Assembly (NCBI GenBank): GCA_035296085.1
Contig: DATHBP010000139.1
Coordinates: 1-6,867 of the forward strand
DNA from: DATHBP01 sp035296085
GTDB taxonomy: Bacteria > Actinomycetota > Actinomycetes > Propionibacteriales > Nocardioidaceae
Reading direction: 5' to 3'
DNA: 6,867 nucleotides
Shown: positions 1-6,217 of the stretch, piece by piece
Layout of the letters: each line of letters begins with the position of its first letter
Numbering within the stretch: position 1 is the stretch's first letter
The notes under the pieces: generated by a model
Databases searched by the model: none
What the model was told of the DNA's origin: nothing
Seen by the model: the letters and a program-made list of their open reading frames with translations, nothing else
Made by a program: the position numbers and the translations under genes

Positions 1-555
1 AAACGGCCGGAGTTCCACGACGTCAAGGTGTCGCCGCTCCTGGTCGTCGCCAGGGCCGTGTGCCTGGCCGCCGGGCGTACCCCCGAGCTCAACGCCAGCT
101 GGGACGAGGCGGCTCAGGAGGTTGTGCTCCACGGCCATGTCAACCTCGGCATCGCCGCAGCGACGCCGCGCGGCTTGGTGGTCCCCAACCTCAAGAACGC
201 CGACCAGCTCTCGCTCGCCGACTTGGCGCACGCACTTGCTCAGCTGACGGCGACGGCGCGCGACGGCAAGACGCAGCCGGCGGAGACGGCCGGCGGCACG
301 TTCACGATCACCAACGTGGGGGTCTTCGGTGTCGAGGCCGGCACACCGATCCTCAACCCCGGCGAGTCCGGGATCCTCTGCTTTGGCGCGATCCGCCGAA
401 TGCCGTGGGTGCACCGCGGCCGGGTGAAGCCGCGCTGGGTGACGACGTTGTCCGTCTCGTTCGACCATCGCATCGTCGACGGGGCGCAGGGCTCGCGGTT
501 CCTCGCCGACATCGCTGCCGTCGTCGAGGACCCCGCGACCGCGCTGCTGTTCTGA
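1..555 (+). CDS. 2-oxoacid dehydrogenase E2 component, catalytic domain (5'-truncated)
   Basis: This is the C-terminal 184 residues of a dihydrolipoamide acyltransferase; the start, lipoyl domain and E3-binding domain lie upstream of the window. The frame is open from base 1 and ends in TGA at 553-555. E2 moves the acyl group from lipoamide to CoA in the cytosolic pyruvate, 2-oxoglutarate or branched-chain complexes. The family active site HxxxDG is visible as DHRIVDG, with His at codon 466-468 and Asp at 478-480. The acyltransferase-core signatures TPRGLVVPNLKNAD, GGTFTITNVGVFG and TPILNPGESGIL precede it in the usual order. The TPILNP form and the absence of 2-oxoglutarate-type features make a branched-chain (BkdC-like) enzyme my preference, but pyruvate dehydrogenase E2 is possible. 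The E1 genes that would settle this are outside the window. It converges on the CoA-transferase gene. Confidence 0.93.
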   Translation, partial: KRPEFHDVKVSPLLVVARAVCLAAGRTPELNASWDEAAQEVVLHGHVNLGIAAATPRGLVVPNLKNADQLSLADLAHALAQLTATARDGKTQPAETAGGTFTITNVGVFGVEAGTPILNPGESGILCFGAIRRMPWVHRGRVKPRWVTTLSVSFDHRIVDGAQGSRFLADIAAVVEDPATALLF

Positions 556-587
556 GCGTCGCGTGCGGAGTTGTACCGTCGCGGGCG

Positions 588-635
588 AGTTGTCAGGGCC
601 GTGACGGCGTATACGCCGTCTACGCCCTGACAAGT
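588..635 (-). repeat. 48-bp two-stem palindrome, copy 1; candidate terminator
   Basis: The outer arms TTGTCAGGGC (590-599) and GCCCTGACAA (624-633) pair over 10 bp. A symmetric 3-nt internal loop (600-602/621-623) follows, then an 18-bp perfect palindrome at 603-620, GACGGCGTATACGCCGTC. The element fills most of the gap between two convergent genes: 13 nt after the CoA-transferase stop on the minus strand and 32 nt after the E2 stop on the plus strand. That location suits a bidirectional transcription terminator. No U-tract follows on either strand, which is common for actinobacterial terminators but leaves the role unproven. A second copy lies at 4045-4092 in the same orientation. A dispersed palindromic repeat or protein-binding site are the alternatives. 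Confidence 0.8.
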
Positions 636-648
636 ACGCACGCCGGCG

Positions 649-1854
649 TCAGCCGCGGCCGGACTCCTCGACCCCGTCCAGCCAGGCCAGCACCTTGTCG
701 GTGTGCTCGCCGAGTCGGGGCGGCGGCAGGTGGTGCTCGCGTGAGGCGAACCGCTGGTCGTCGAAACGCAGCGGCGGGCCGGGCAGCCCGACCACGCCGG
801 CGCTGGGGTGGTCTACCTCGATCACCAGGCCCTGGGAGCGGGTCTGCTCCCACCCGTACACCTCGTCGAGCCGGCGTACCTTGCCCGCCGGCACCCCCGC
901 GGTGAGCAGCCGTGCCAGCCACTCCTCGGCGGTTCCTGCCGCCAACGCCTGCTCGACCTGTGCGCTCAGGGCGGCGGTGTTGGCGACGCGGTCGGCGTTC
1001 GTGGCGAATCGCGCGTCGGCCGGGTCGAGGTCCACGACGGCAGCGAACGAACGCCACAGCGACTCGCTGCCGCAGCACACCTGGATCGGCGCGTCGGCCG
1101 TACGGAACATGCCGTAGGGCGCGATCGACCGGTGACCGTTGCCGACGGGCTCGGGCACCTCGTGCGCGACCGTCCACTGCGTGCCGAGGTAGGCGTGGGC
1201 GCCGACGCTGCTGGCCAGCAGGCTGGTGCGTACGACGCGCCCGCGCCCTGTTGTCTCCCGCTCGTGCAGAGCCGCCAGCACGCCGTACGCGAGGTACATG
1301 CCGGCGAGCAGGTCGGAGATCGGGACGCCCACCTTCATGAGCCGGTCGGGGTCGTCACCTGTCACTGACATGAGGCCGGACTCCCCCTGGGCGATCTGGT
1401 CGTAGCCCGCCCGCTCAGCTTCGGGTCCGTCGTGGCCGAAGCCGGTGATGGAGCCGATCACCAGCCGAGGGTTGAGCTCGTGCAGGAGGTCGACGGGAAA
1501 GCCCAGCCGGGCGAGCAACCCGGGACGGTAGTTCTCGAGCAGGACGTCAGCGCGGCCGATCAGCCCGGCCAGCAGCTCCCGGCCGGCGGAGCTCTTGAGG
1601 TCAGCGACGACCGACTCCTTGTTGCGGTTGGCCGCGAGGAAGTACGTCGACTCGCGCTCGGCGCCGTCACCCACCCAGGGTGGCCCCCACCCCCTGCTCT
1701 CGTCCCCGCCGGGCGGCTCGACCTTCACCACGCGCGCGCCGAGGTCGCCGAGCATCATCGCGGCGTGCGGACCGGCCAGCGCCCGGGTGAGGTCGACGAC
1801 GACCAGGTCGGACAACGGGCCGCGCATGCCGCCCGCGGCGGGCGTGCCGCTCAC
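649..1854 (-). CDS. Class III (CaiB/BaiF) CoA-transferase family protein
   Basis: A 401-residue cytosolic enzyme of the formyl-CoA transferase/CaiB/alpha-methylacyl-CoA racemase family, which moves CoA between carboxylic acids through an aspartyl-CoA thioester. The N-terminal signature SDLVVVDLTRALAGPHAAMMLGDLGARVVKVE spans residues 15-46. NRNKESVVADLKS follows at 77-89 and ENYRPG at 107-112. The expected catalytic Asp is D181 in VPISDLLAGM, followed by the typical YGVLAALHERETTGRGR stretch. The length matches the family (about 380-420). The GTG start at 1854 overlaps the TGA of the FMN reductase by 4 nt (GTGA), implying translational coupling. An in-frame ATG at 1827 would also give a normal family N-terminus, and neither start has a clear Shine-Dalgarno sequence. 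The gene ends in TGA, with the palindrome copy 1 just beyond. Substrates cannot be read from sequence. Confidence 0.93.
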   Translation of the reverse strand: MSGTPAAGGMRGPLSDLVVVDLTRALAGPHAAMMLGDLGARVVKVEPPGGDESRGWGPPWVGDGAERESTYFLAANRNKESVVADLKSSAGRELLAGLIGRADVLLENYRPGLLARLGFPVDLLHELNPRLVIGSITGFGHDGPEAERAGYDQIAQGESGLMSVTGDDPDRLMKVGVPISDLLAGMYLAYGVLAALHERETTGRGRVVRTSLLASSVGAHAYLGTQWTVAHEVPEPVGNGHRSIAPYGMFRTADAPIQVCCGSESLWRSFAAVVDLDPADARFATNADRVANTAALSAQVEQALAAGTAEEWLARLLTAGVPAGKVRRLDEVYGWEQTRSQGLVIEVDHPSAGVVGLPGPPLRFDDQRFASREHHLPPPRLGEHTDKVLAWLDGVEESGRG

Positions 1855-2552
1855 CCGGCTTGCGCGATGACCGGGTCAGCAACAGGCTCGCCCATGACCG
1901 GGTCGGCACCGGGCTCGCCCAGGAACTCGACCCAGGCCCGCTTCATGCACGGATAGTGAGTTGCTGCCTCGACCAGGCTCGCGAACGATTCGAGCGTGTC
2001 TTCGAACCGGCGCTGCAGGAGCTCGTCGGCGAGGCGGCCGTCGGCGCCGAACGCCGTGTGCGCCCGAGCGAGCGAAAACATGTCCGGATAGACCCGGGCG
2101 GCGAGGTGCTCGAGCGGCACCCGCAATGCCCACAGGCCGCGGTTGCCCCCGACCATCGAAGGAGACGCCGACATCAACAGGCACTGCAGCTCGACGAACG
2201 GCTGCGGGCGAAACCTGGAAAGCCAGTCGACGGCGTTCTTGACCAGGCCCGACACCGACGCGTTGTACTCGGGCGCGCTGATGACGACGGCGTTCGCGCT
2301 AGTCAGCCGATCGCACAGCTCCTTAGCGACAGCCGGGAAGCCCTCGTCGTCTTGGCGGTCCTGGTCGTAGAGCGGAAGCGGAAAGTCCGCCAGCGTCGCC
2401 AAGTCGACGCGCACCCCGCTCGCTTCCAGCACCGACCCGGCGAGTTGGGCCAGCCTCGTGTTCAACGAGGTGCGGCGGGCCGATCCACTGAGCACGAGGT
2501 AGCGCAGCGGCTCGTGGTGGGCTAGCGCTTGGTCGACGTCTGAGGGGCTCAT
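1851..2552 (-). CDS. NADPH-dependent FMN reductase family protein
   Basis: A 233-residue flavodoxin-like protein of the NAD(P)H:FMN/quinone/chromate reductase family; members bind FMN and reduce flavin, quinones or metals with NAD(P)H in the cytosol. The first phosphate loop is GSARRTSLN (residues 23-31). The family hallmark PEYNASVSGLVKNAVDWLSR is at 94-113, and the third flavin loop is SMVGGNRG (132-139). The ATG at 2552 is the only sensible start: the frame stays open upstream but runs back into the peptidase gene without family-like sequence, and no other start codon lies close by. No Shine-Dalgarno is evident, and the start is 23 nt after the peptidase stop, so reinitiation is plausible. 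The last 22 residues carry two 9-residue units, GEPGADPVM and GEPVADPVI (212-229), from a 27-nt tandem duplication. The physiological substrate is unknown. Confidence 0.92.
   Translation of the reverse strand: MSPSDVDQALAHHEPLRYLVLSGSARRTSLNTRLAQLAGSVLEASGVRVDLATLADFPLPLYDQDRQDDEGFPAVAKELCDRLTSANAVVISAPEYNASVSGLVKNAVDWLSRFRPQPFVELQCLLMSASPSMVGGNRGLWALRVPLEHLAARVYPDMFSLARAHTAFGADGRLADELLQRRFEDTLESFASLVEAATHYPCMKRAWVEFLGEPGADPVMGEPVADPVIAQAG
1867..1920. repeat. 27-nt tandem duplication, in frame
   Basis: Two adjacent 27-nt units, 1867-1893 and 1894-1920, match at 24 of 27 positions (differences at unit positions 12, 16 and 18). The length is a multiple of three, so the reading frame of the FMN reductase is kept and two 9-residue units are appended at its C-terminus, just before the stop. 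The high identity suggests a fairly recent duplication or slippage event. Confidence 0.9.
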
Positions 2553-2575
2553 GCCGTTCGACGGTACGCCGCCGC

Positions 2576-4015
2576 TCAGCTCGGCGTCGTCGGCGACATC
2601 AGCCACTCGCGTACGAAGTGGCCGAGATGCCGGTCGGTCCGGTCGTTGAGCCAGGCGATGTAGGACGCGCGCGACTGGTTGCTCGACCGGTGCTGCTGCG
2701 GCCAGGCACGGAGTACGTCGGCGAAGGCGGCCTTGCCGATCTTGGCTCGCAACTCGATGAGCATGAGCGCCGTGCAGTAGTAGACGTTGGTGGACGCGAA
2801 CTCGTCGCGGTAGTAGTCGCCCGGCGGTCCGTAGCGGTTGCGGTAGCGCTGGTCGTTGTCCCGCAGGTAGTTGACGATGAAGCGCATCGGCGAGCCGCCG
2901 TGGGTGGCCGACCAGCGGAACTGGAGGTAGGTCGCGAAGCCCTCGTTGAGCCACAGGTCACGCCAGTCGCGAGGGGTCACCGAGTCGCCGTACCACTGGT
3001 GCGCCAGCTCGTGCAGCATCACCGCCCGGGCGTGGCCGCTGCCGCCGCTGAGTTGCCCGGTGCCCATGGTCACCAGCGTCTGGGTCTCCATCGCCGACTC
3101 GCTCGGCACGAAGACGGCGCCGGCGCGGTCGAACGGGTACGGTCCGAGTCTTGCCTCCAGCCAGCGCAGCAACCTGGGCATCTGTTCGACCAGCCGGCGT
3201 TGCCGGTCCCTGCCTGGCTCCACCCAGCCAACGACGGGCAGGCCGCCCGGACCGCGAAGAGCCATCCGCTCGTACGGCCCGATCGCGATCGTCGTCAGGT
3301 AGCTGGCAGCCGGCGAGTCGAGGTGGAAGCGGGTGATCGTGCGATGTGCCGTCGTCCGGCGGTCGACCAGCTCGCCGTTGAAGATGCCGACCCAGCGCTT
3401 GGGCGCGGAGATGCGGGCGTCGTAGAACGCCTTGTCGGAGGGGTGGTCGTTGACGGGATACCAGGTGTAGGCACCGAACGGCTCCTGCATGGTCCACACC
3501 TGGCCCGTCGACGTTGTCGTCCAGCCGACGGTGGCGATGTCGCTGCGCGAGACCGGCGCCCGTACGGGGCGTGGCGTGCCGGCGTAGTGGACGCGCAGGC
3601 TGTGCCGGGAGCTCGCCGCCAGCCGACCGGTGCGCACGATCAGGTCCTTGCCCGGGTGCCGGTAGTGCACCGGCGCGCCGTCGAGGCGTACCTCGCTGAC
3701 CCGCAGCGGTCCACCGAGGTCGAGCTGGATGTGCTTGGTGGCTCGGGTGGCGCGGAACCGGATGCTGGCGGTGCCGGTCAAGGTCCGGGAGCGCGGAGAC
3801 CAGGACAGGTCGAGGCCGTAGTGCAACGTGTCGATACGGGGATCGCCCTTGGCGGGGTAGTACGAGTCCTCCTTGGGTGCCGAGACCGCGTCGCGGTAGC
3901 CGGTGGCTTCGGGTGCCTGGCGCAGTCCGGGCGTGGAGGGCTGGGCAGTCGCGGCGGGACTGCCTCCCGCCAACAGTGCACCCGCCAGCGATGCCGCGAT
4001 CGTCGTACGAACCAT
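2576..4015 (-). CDS. Exported M1 family zinc metallopeptidase (aminopeptidase N-like)
   Basis: Starting at ATG 4015, the protein is 479 residues. A signal peptide is visible: a basic MVR start, the hydrophobic stretch TIAASLAGALLAGG and a likely cleavage after AATA (about residue 24). There is no lipobox Cys, so a secreted or surface location is inferred. The M1 zinc site HExxH-18x-E is complete: H335, E336 and H339 in HELAHQW, and E358 in NEGFA. The substrate-recognition motif usually written GAMEN reads SAMET (307-311). The N-terminal beta domain is present (DLSWSPRSRTLTGTASIRF), with NVYY (410-413) near the expected catalytic Tyr. The length fits short actinobacterial M1 enzymes lacking the large C-terminal helical domain of PepN. 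GAGG at 4026-4023 lies 7 nt before the ATG. The frame extends upstream to ATG 4099, but that adds a hydrophilic leader covering the palindrome and buries the signal peptide, so I reject it. Family members remove N-terminal residues from peptides; specificity is not inferable. Confidence 0.94.
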   Translation of the reverse strand: MVRTTIAASLAGALLAGGSPAATAQPSTPGLRQAPEATGYRDAVSAPKEDSYYPAKGDPRIDTLHYGLDLSWSPRSRTLTGTASIRFRATRATKHIQLDLGGPLRVSEVRLDGAPVHYRHPGKDLIVRTGRLAASSRHSLRVHYAGTPRPVRAPVSRSDIATVGWTTTSTGQVWTMQEPFGAYTWYPVNDHPSDKAFYDARISAPKRWVGIFNGELVDRRTTAHRTITRFHLDSPAASYLTTIAIGPYERMALRGPGGLPVVGWVEPGRDRQRRLVEQMPRLLRWLEARLGPYPFDRAGAVFVPSESAMETQTLVTMGTGQLSGGSGHARAVMLHELAHQWYGDSVTPRDWRDLWLNEGFATYLQFRWSATHGGSPMRFIVNYLRDNDQRYRNRYGPPGDYYRDEFASTNVYYCTALMLIELRAKIGKAAFADVLRAWPQQHRSSNQSRASYIAWLNDRTDRHLGHFVREWLMSPTTPS

Positions 4016-4022
4016 GAGCAGT

Positions 4023-4026
4023 CCTC
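4023..4026 (-). promoter_or_regulatory. Ribosome binding site of the M1 peptidase gene
   Basis: GAGG on the minus strand lies 7 nt before ATG 4015. A second purine-rich GAGGAG (4034-4029) is 13 nt away. This site, with the signal peptide that follows, decides the start in favour of 4015 over the in-frame ATG at 4099. Only 29 nt separate the start from the palindrome, and I see no convincing -10 box there. Confidence 0.6.
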
Positions 4027-4044
4027 GTCTCCTCGCTTCGGAAG

Positions 4045-4092
4045 AGTTGTCAGGTGATGGACGGTGCATAGACCGTCCACGCCCTGACAACT
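4045..4092 (-). repeat. 48-bp two-stem palindrome, copy 2; candidate terminator
   Basis: The 10-bp outer arms AGTTGTCAGG (4045-4054) and CCTGACAACT (4083-4092) pair perfectly. A symmetric 3-nt internal loop (4055-4057/4080-4082) leads to an 8-bp inner stem (4058-4065/4072-4079) closed by a 6-nt loop. Read on the minus strand, copies 1 and 2 are both 48 nt and agree at 37 positions without gaps. The pair 608/615 (C-G) in copy 1 corresponds to 4065/4072 (T-A) in copy 2, a compensatory change that supports a folded RNA. The element begins 6 nt after the paaI TAA, so termination of the GNAT-paaH-paaI unit is the best guess. No U-tract follows. It lies upstream of the peptidase start, so it could also affect that gene's promoter or leader. 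Confidence 0.8.
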
Positions 4093-4098
4093 GCTTCA

Positions 4099-4530
4099 TT
4101 ATGGGGACGGATCGGCGAGCGCCCCGCCTATCGCCCGGCTGCGGCCGCGAAATTCGGCGACCGCCACGTCACCCACTCGGACCGTGACGTCGTAGATGCC
4201 GTTGCGCCCGGCCAGCTGACGCTCTACTGCGTCGGCCACCAGCACGTCGCCCTCGCGCGCGGGCGCGAGATAGGAGATGTCGCACGAGGCCGCGACCGTA
4301 CGCACGTTGTGCGAGTTGCACGCGAACGCGAACGCCGAGTCGGCGAGGGCGAAGGTGAAGCCGCCATGGCAGATGCCGTGGCCGTTCGTCATGTCCGCCC
4401 GAACGGTCATCCGCAGCGTCGCCCGGCCCGGCGCGACGGACACCAGCTCCATTCCCAGCCCACGGCTGGCCTCGTCGTCCGCCCACATCGCCTCGGCGGC
4501 TCGTCGCGCCAACTCCTCGGGATCACTCAC
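4099..4530 (-). CDS. paaI: PaaI-type hotdog-fold acyl-CoA thioesterase
   Basis: A 143-residue hotdog thioesterase, the usual PaaI length. The hallmark NGHGICHGGFTFALADSAFA runs from residue 49 to 68, with the HGG motif at 55-57 and the catalytic Asp equivalent (Asp61 of the E. coli enzyme) at D64; ACNSHN follows at 70-75. PaaI hydrolyses phenylacetyl-CoA derivatives, notably ring-hydroxylated ones, and is thought to rescue CoA trapped in dead-end intermediates of phenylacetate catabolism. The GTG start at 4530 overlaps the TGA of paaH by 8 nt and has GGAG 5 nt upstream, so coupled translation is likely. The gene ends in TAA, 6 nt before palindrome copy 2. Neighbouring paaH and paaN support the pathway assignment over a generic thioesterase. 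Confidence 0.92.
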   Translation of the reverse strand: MSDPEELARRAAEAMWADDEASRGLGMELVSVAPGRATLRMTVRADMTNGHGICHGGFTFALADSAFAFACNSHNVRTVAASCDISYLAPAREGDVLVADAVERQLAGRNGIYDVTVRVGDVAVAEFRGRSRAIGGALADPSP

Positions 4531-5707
4531 GCAGGCTCCGTCCGGTACGCGCGGCGGCGGCCAGCCGCTCGCTCACGCGGTAGCGGCCGCTCCGGTGCAC
4601 CCCGGCCAGCGCTTCGAGTACGCCGACGACTCGCTGCGCGCCGAGCCGGTCCCCCCACTCCAGCGGCCCGTACGGGTAGTTGGTGCCCAGCCGCATCGCG
4701 GTGTCGACGGCCTCGGGACTGGCCTCGCCCCGGTCGACGAGTGCCGCGGCCTCGTCGACGAGCAGAGCGATGACGCGTACGGCGATGGCGTCCGGTTCCG
4801 GGTTGCCGCCGGCCTCGTCGGCCCGGCGTACGGGCTCGCCGTCGCCGTAGTCGTACCAGCCGGCGCCGCTCTTGCGCCCCAACCGACCAGCGGCGACCAG
4901 TGCCCGCTGGGCGTTGGTCGGCTCGTAGCGCGGGTCGCGACCGGTCTGCTCCCACACCGACTCGGCCGCGGCGAGGTTGATGTCGTTGCCGATGAGGTCA
5001 GCGAGCTCGAACGGGCCGAGCTTGAACCCCGCTGCCCTGAGCGCGGCGTCGATTGCCGCGCAGTCCCCGACGCCTTCCTCGAGCATCCGTTGCGCCTCGC
5101 CGTAGAACGGCCGGGCGACCCGGTTGACGACGAAGCCCGGGGTCGACGCGCAGCGGATGGCCGTCTTGCCCCACTGCTCAGCGGTCGCCGCCACGCGCTC
5201 GGCGACGCCGGGGTCGGTCTCCGCGCCGGCCGGCACTTCGACCAGTCGCATCACCGGCGCGGGGTTGAAGAAGTGCATGCCGCACACCCGCTCGGGGTGA
5301 GCAAGCGGTGCGGCAATGTCGGTGACAGAGATCGTGGAGGTGTTGGTGGCGAGGATGGTGTCCGGCCCGCAGATGCGTTCCAGCTCGCCGAACAGCTGCT
5401 GCTTCGCCCCGAGGTCCTCGGCGATGGCCTCCACGACCAGCGCCGAGCCGGCCAGCTCGTCGAGGAGCTCTACGGGGTACAACCGCTGCCCTACTGCGTC
5501 GGCATCCGCCTCGGTGAGCCGACCCTTGGCGACGAGCCGGGCCAGCACGGCGACCACCCCATCGACTGCGGCGGATGCGGCGCCCGGCCGGACGTCGAAC
5601 AGGTACACGGCATGCCCCGCCACAGCGGCGACCTGGGCGATGCCCGCGCCCATCGTGCCGGCGCCTACTACCCCGACCCGGCTGTCGGCTGGCAAGCCAC
5701 GACTCAC
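4523..5707 (-). CDS. paaH: 3-hydroxyacyl-CoA dehydrogenase, PaaH type
   Basis: A 394-residue NAD-dependent enzyme that oxidises 3-hydroxyadipyl-CoA to 3-oxoadipyl-CoA late in phenylacetate degradation; other 3-hydroxyacyl-CoAs are possible substrates. The Rossmann motif GAGTMG is at residues 15-20 and VVEAIAED at 91-98. Family catalytic residues are visible as S124 (NTSTIS), H145 (GMHFFNPAP), E157 and N195 (GFVVNR). The first C-terminal domain runs from about 188 to 288. A second one, about 306-385, contains NYPYGPLEWGDRLG and the RYRVSERL ending, which resembles PaaH rather than single-domain FadB2-type enzymes. It is shorter than E. coli PaaH (475 residues), apparently through a short linker between the two domains. 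I choose GTG 5707: it overlaps the GNAT stop as GTGA, has AAGGA about 6 nt upstream, and places the Rossmann fold near the N-terminus. The frame extends upstream to 5836 but only as arginine-rich shadow sequence. Confidence 0.92.
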   Translation of the reverse strand: MSRGLPADSRVGVVGAGTMGAGIAQVAAVAGHAVYLFDVRPGAASAAVDGVVAVLARLVAKGRLTEADADAVGQRLYPVELLDELAGSALVVEAIAEDLGAKQQLFGELERICGPDTILATNTSTISVTDIAAPLAHPERVCGMHFFNPAPVMRLVEVPAGAETDPGVAERVAATAEQWGKTAIRCASTPGFVVNRVARPFYGEAQRMLEEGVGDCAAIDAALRAAGFKLGPFELADLIGNDINLAAAESVWEQTGRDPRYEPTNAQRALVAAGRLGRKSGAGWYDYGDGEPVRRADEAGGNPEPDAIAVRVIALLVDEAAALVDRGEASPEAVDTAMRLGTNYPYGPLEWGDRLGAQRVVGVLEALAGVHRSGRYRVSERLAAAARTGRSLRE

Positions 5708-6183
5708 CCGAGGTCCTTGGCCAGCATCGAGGAAACCCGGCCGGTGCCGTCGGCAAGCTGGCCGACCTCGACGTATCCGCGCCCTTCGTGGAACGCGATC
5801 GACGCGTCGTTGCGCGGTTCCAGGTTGACTTCGCACACGAGCCGCCCCAGCGGCGTGGCCAGCTCCTCCATGGCGTCGTACACGAAGCGTCCGACGCCTT
5901 GGCGCCGGTGGTCCTCGGCGACGACGATCCGGTCGAGGTAGAGGAAGGAGTCGTAGCGGTCGGCGAACCAGCCGAAGTACTTGCTGTCGTACGCCGACCC
6001 GGCCGCGAACGTCAGCACGAAGGCGACGGGCCGACCGTCGCGCTCGACGACGCGGGGGTAGGCCGCCCAGCCGAGCAGCTGGCGCAGACGCTCGGCGGAC
6101 AGCACGCTGGTCATCGCGGAAACGGGCTCGTTGAGCGCGAGTACCGTCGGGACGTCAGAATCCGCCATCGCCCGCAACCGCAC
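5704..6183 (-). CDS. GNAT family N-acetyltransferase
   Basis: A 159-residue single-domain GNAT protein, which would transfer an acetyl group from acetyl-CoA to an unidentified amine. The acetyl-CoA pyrophosphate loop RRQGVG is at residues 93-98, preceded by the beta-4 strand LDRIVV (83-88). A C-terminal EVNLEPRNDASIAFHEGRGY (118-137) ends the core. The ALNEPVSAMTSVL start, AGSAYDSKYFGWFADRY (61-77) and FHEGRGYVEVG resemble the uncharacterised GNAT group I know as COG3818; this is from memory. The GTG at 6183 gives the usual first beta strand (MRLRAMADSDVP). ATG 6168 would remove it, so I prefer 6183, though its Shine-Dalgarno is weak. It heads the unit with paaH and paaI, and its stop overlaps the paaH start. 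A role in phenylacetate metabolism is suggested only by this linkage. Confidence 0.9.
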   Translation of the reverse strand: MRLRAMADSDVPTVLALNEPVSAMTSVLSAERLRQLLGWAAYPRVVERDGRPVAFVLTFAAGSAYDSKYFGWFADRYDSFLYLDRIVVAEDHRRQGVGRFVYDAMEELATPLGRLVCEVNLEPRNDASIAFHEGRGYVEVGQLADGTGRVSSMLAKDLG

Positions 6184-6217
6184 GGGGCACAGCCTGCCTT
6201 ACCGTGCTGGAGGAGCC
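6184..6217. promoter_or_regulatory. Divergent start region between the GNAT gene and paaN
   Basis: Only 34 bp separate the GTG of the minus-strand GNAT gene from the ATG of paaN. The paaN Shine-Dalgarno GGAGGAG occupies 6209-6215. Promoters for both directions must therefore lie here and inside the opposing coding ends, or the messages are nearly leaderless. I find no convincing -10/-35 pair and no good inverted repeat that would mark a TetR/PaaR-type operator, so the regulatory content is inferred from geometry alone. If the GNAT start is ATG 6168 instead, the gap grows to 49 bp. Confidence 0.5.

Noticed and set aside
563..600. A short direct repeat of GAGTTGT about 20 nt apart upstream of palindrome copy 1.
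   Set aside because: Seven bases with one repeat is too short to support, and nothing comparable flanks copy 2.
603..620. The 18-bp perfect palindrome taken alone as a repressor operator.
   Set aside because: It lies between the 3' ends of convergent genes, not upstream of a gene, and is the inner stem of a larger hairpin that recurs at 4045-4092, so an RNA-level or repeat explanation fits better.
60..905. A 281-codon plus-strand frame running through the E2 end, the intergenic gap and the CoA-transferase region.
   Set aside because: It crosses two real genes on opposite strands, is extremely arginine- and proline-rich, and matches no protein family I know.
2618..4057. A 479-codon open frame on the plus strand opposite the peptidase gene.
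   Set aside because: It is antisense to a gene with a full M1 zinc site and signal peptide. Its translation is rich in Arg, Ala, Gly and Val with no recognisable motif, as expected for a shadow frame in GC-rich coding DNA.
4013..4099. The longer peptidase start at ATG 4099, adding 28 residues.
   Set aside because: The extension covers the repeated palindrome and gives a hydrophilic leader before the signal peptide, whereas ATG 4015 has a Shine-Dalgarno site and an immediate signal peptide.
5708..5836. The longer paaH frame starting at 5836.
   Set aside because: The extra 43 residues are arginine-rich sequence out of frame with the GNAT C-terminus, while GTG 5707 has an AAGGA site, a GTGA overlap and a normal Rossmann start.
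4277..5941. A 554-codon open frame on the plus strand spanning paaI, paaH and part of the GNAT gene.
   Set aside because: It lies antisense across three well-supported genes and has no domain signature; stop codons are simply rare in this frame at this GC content.
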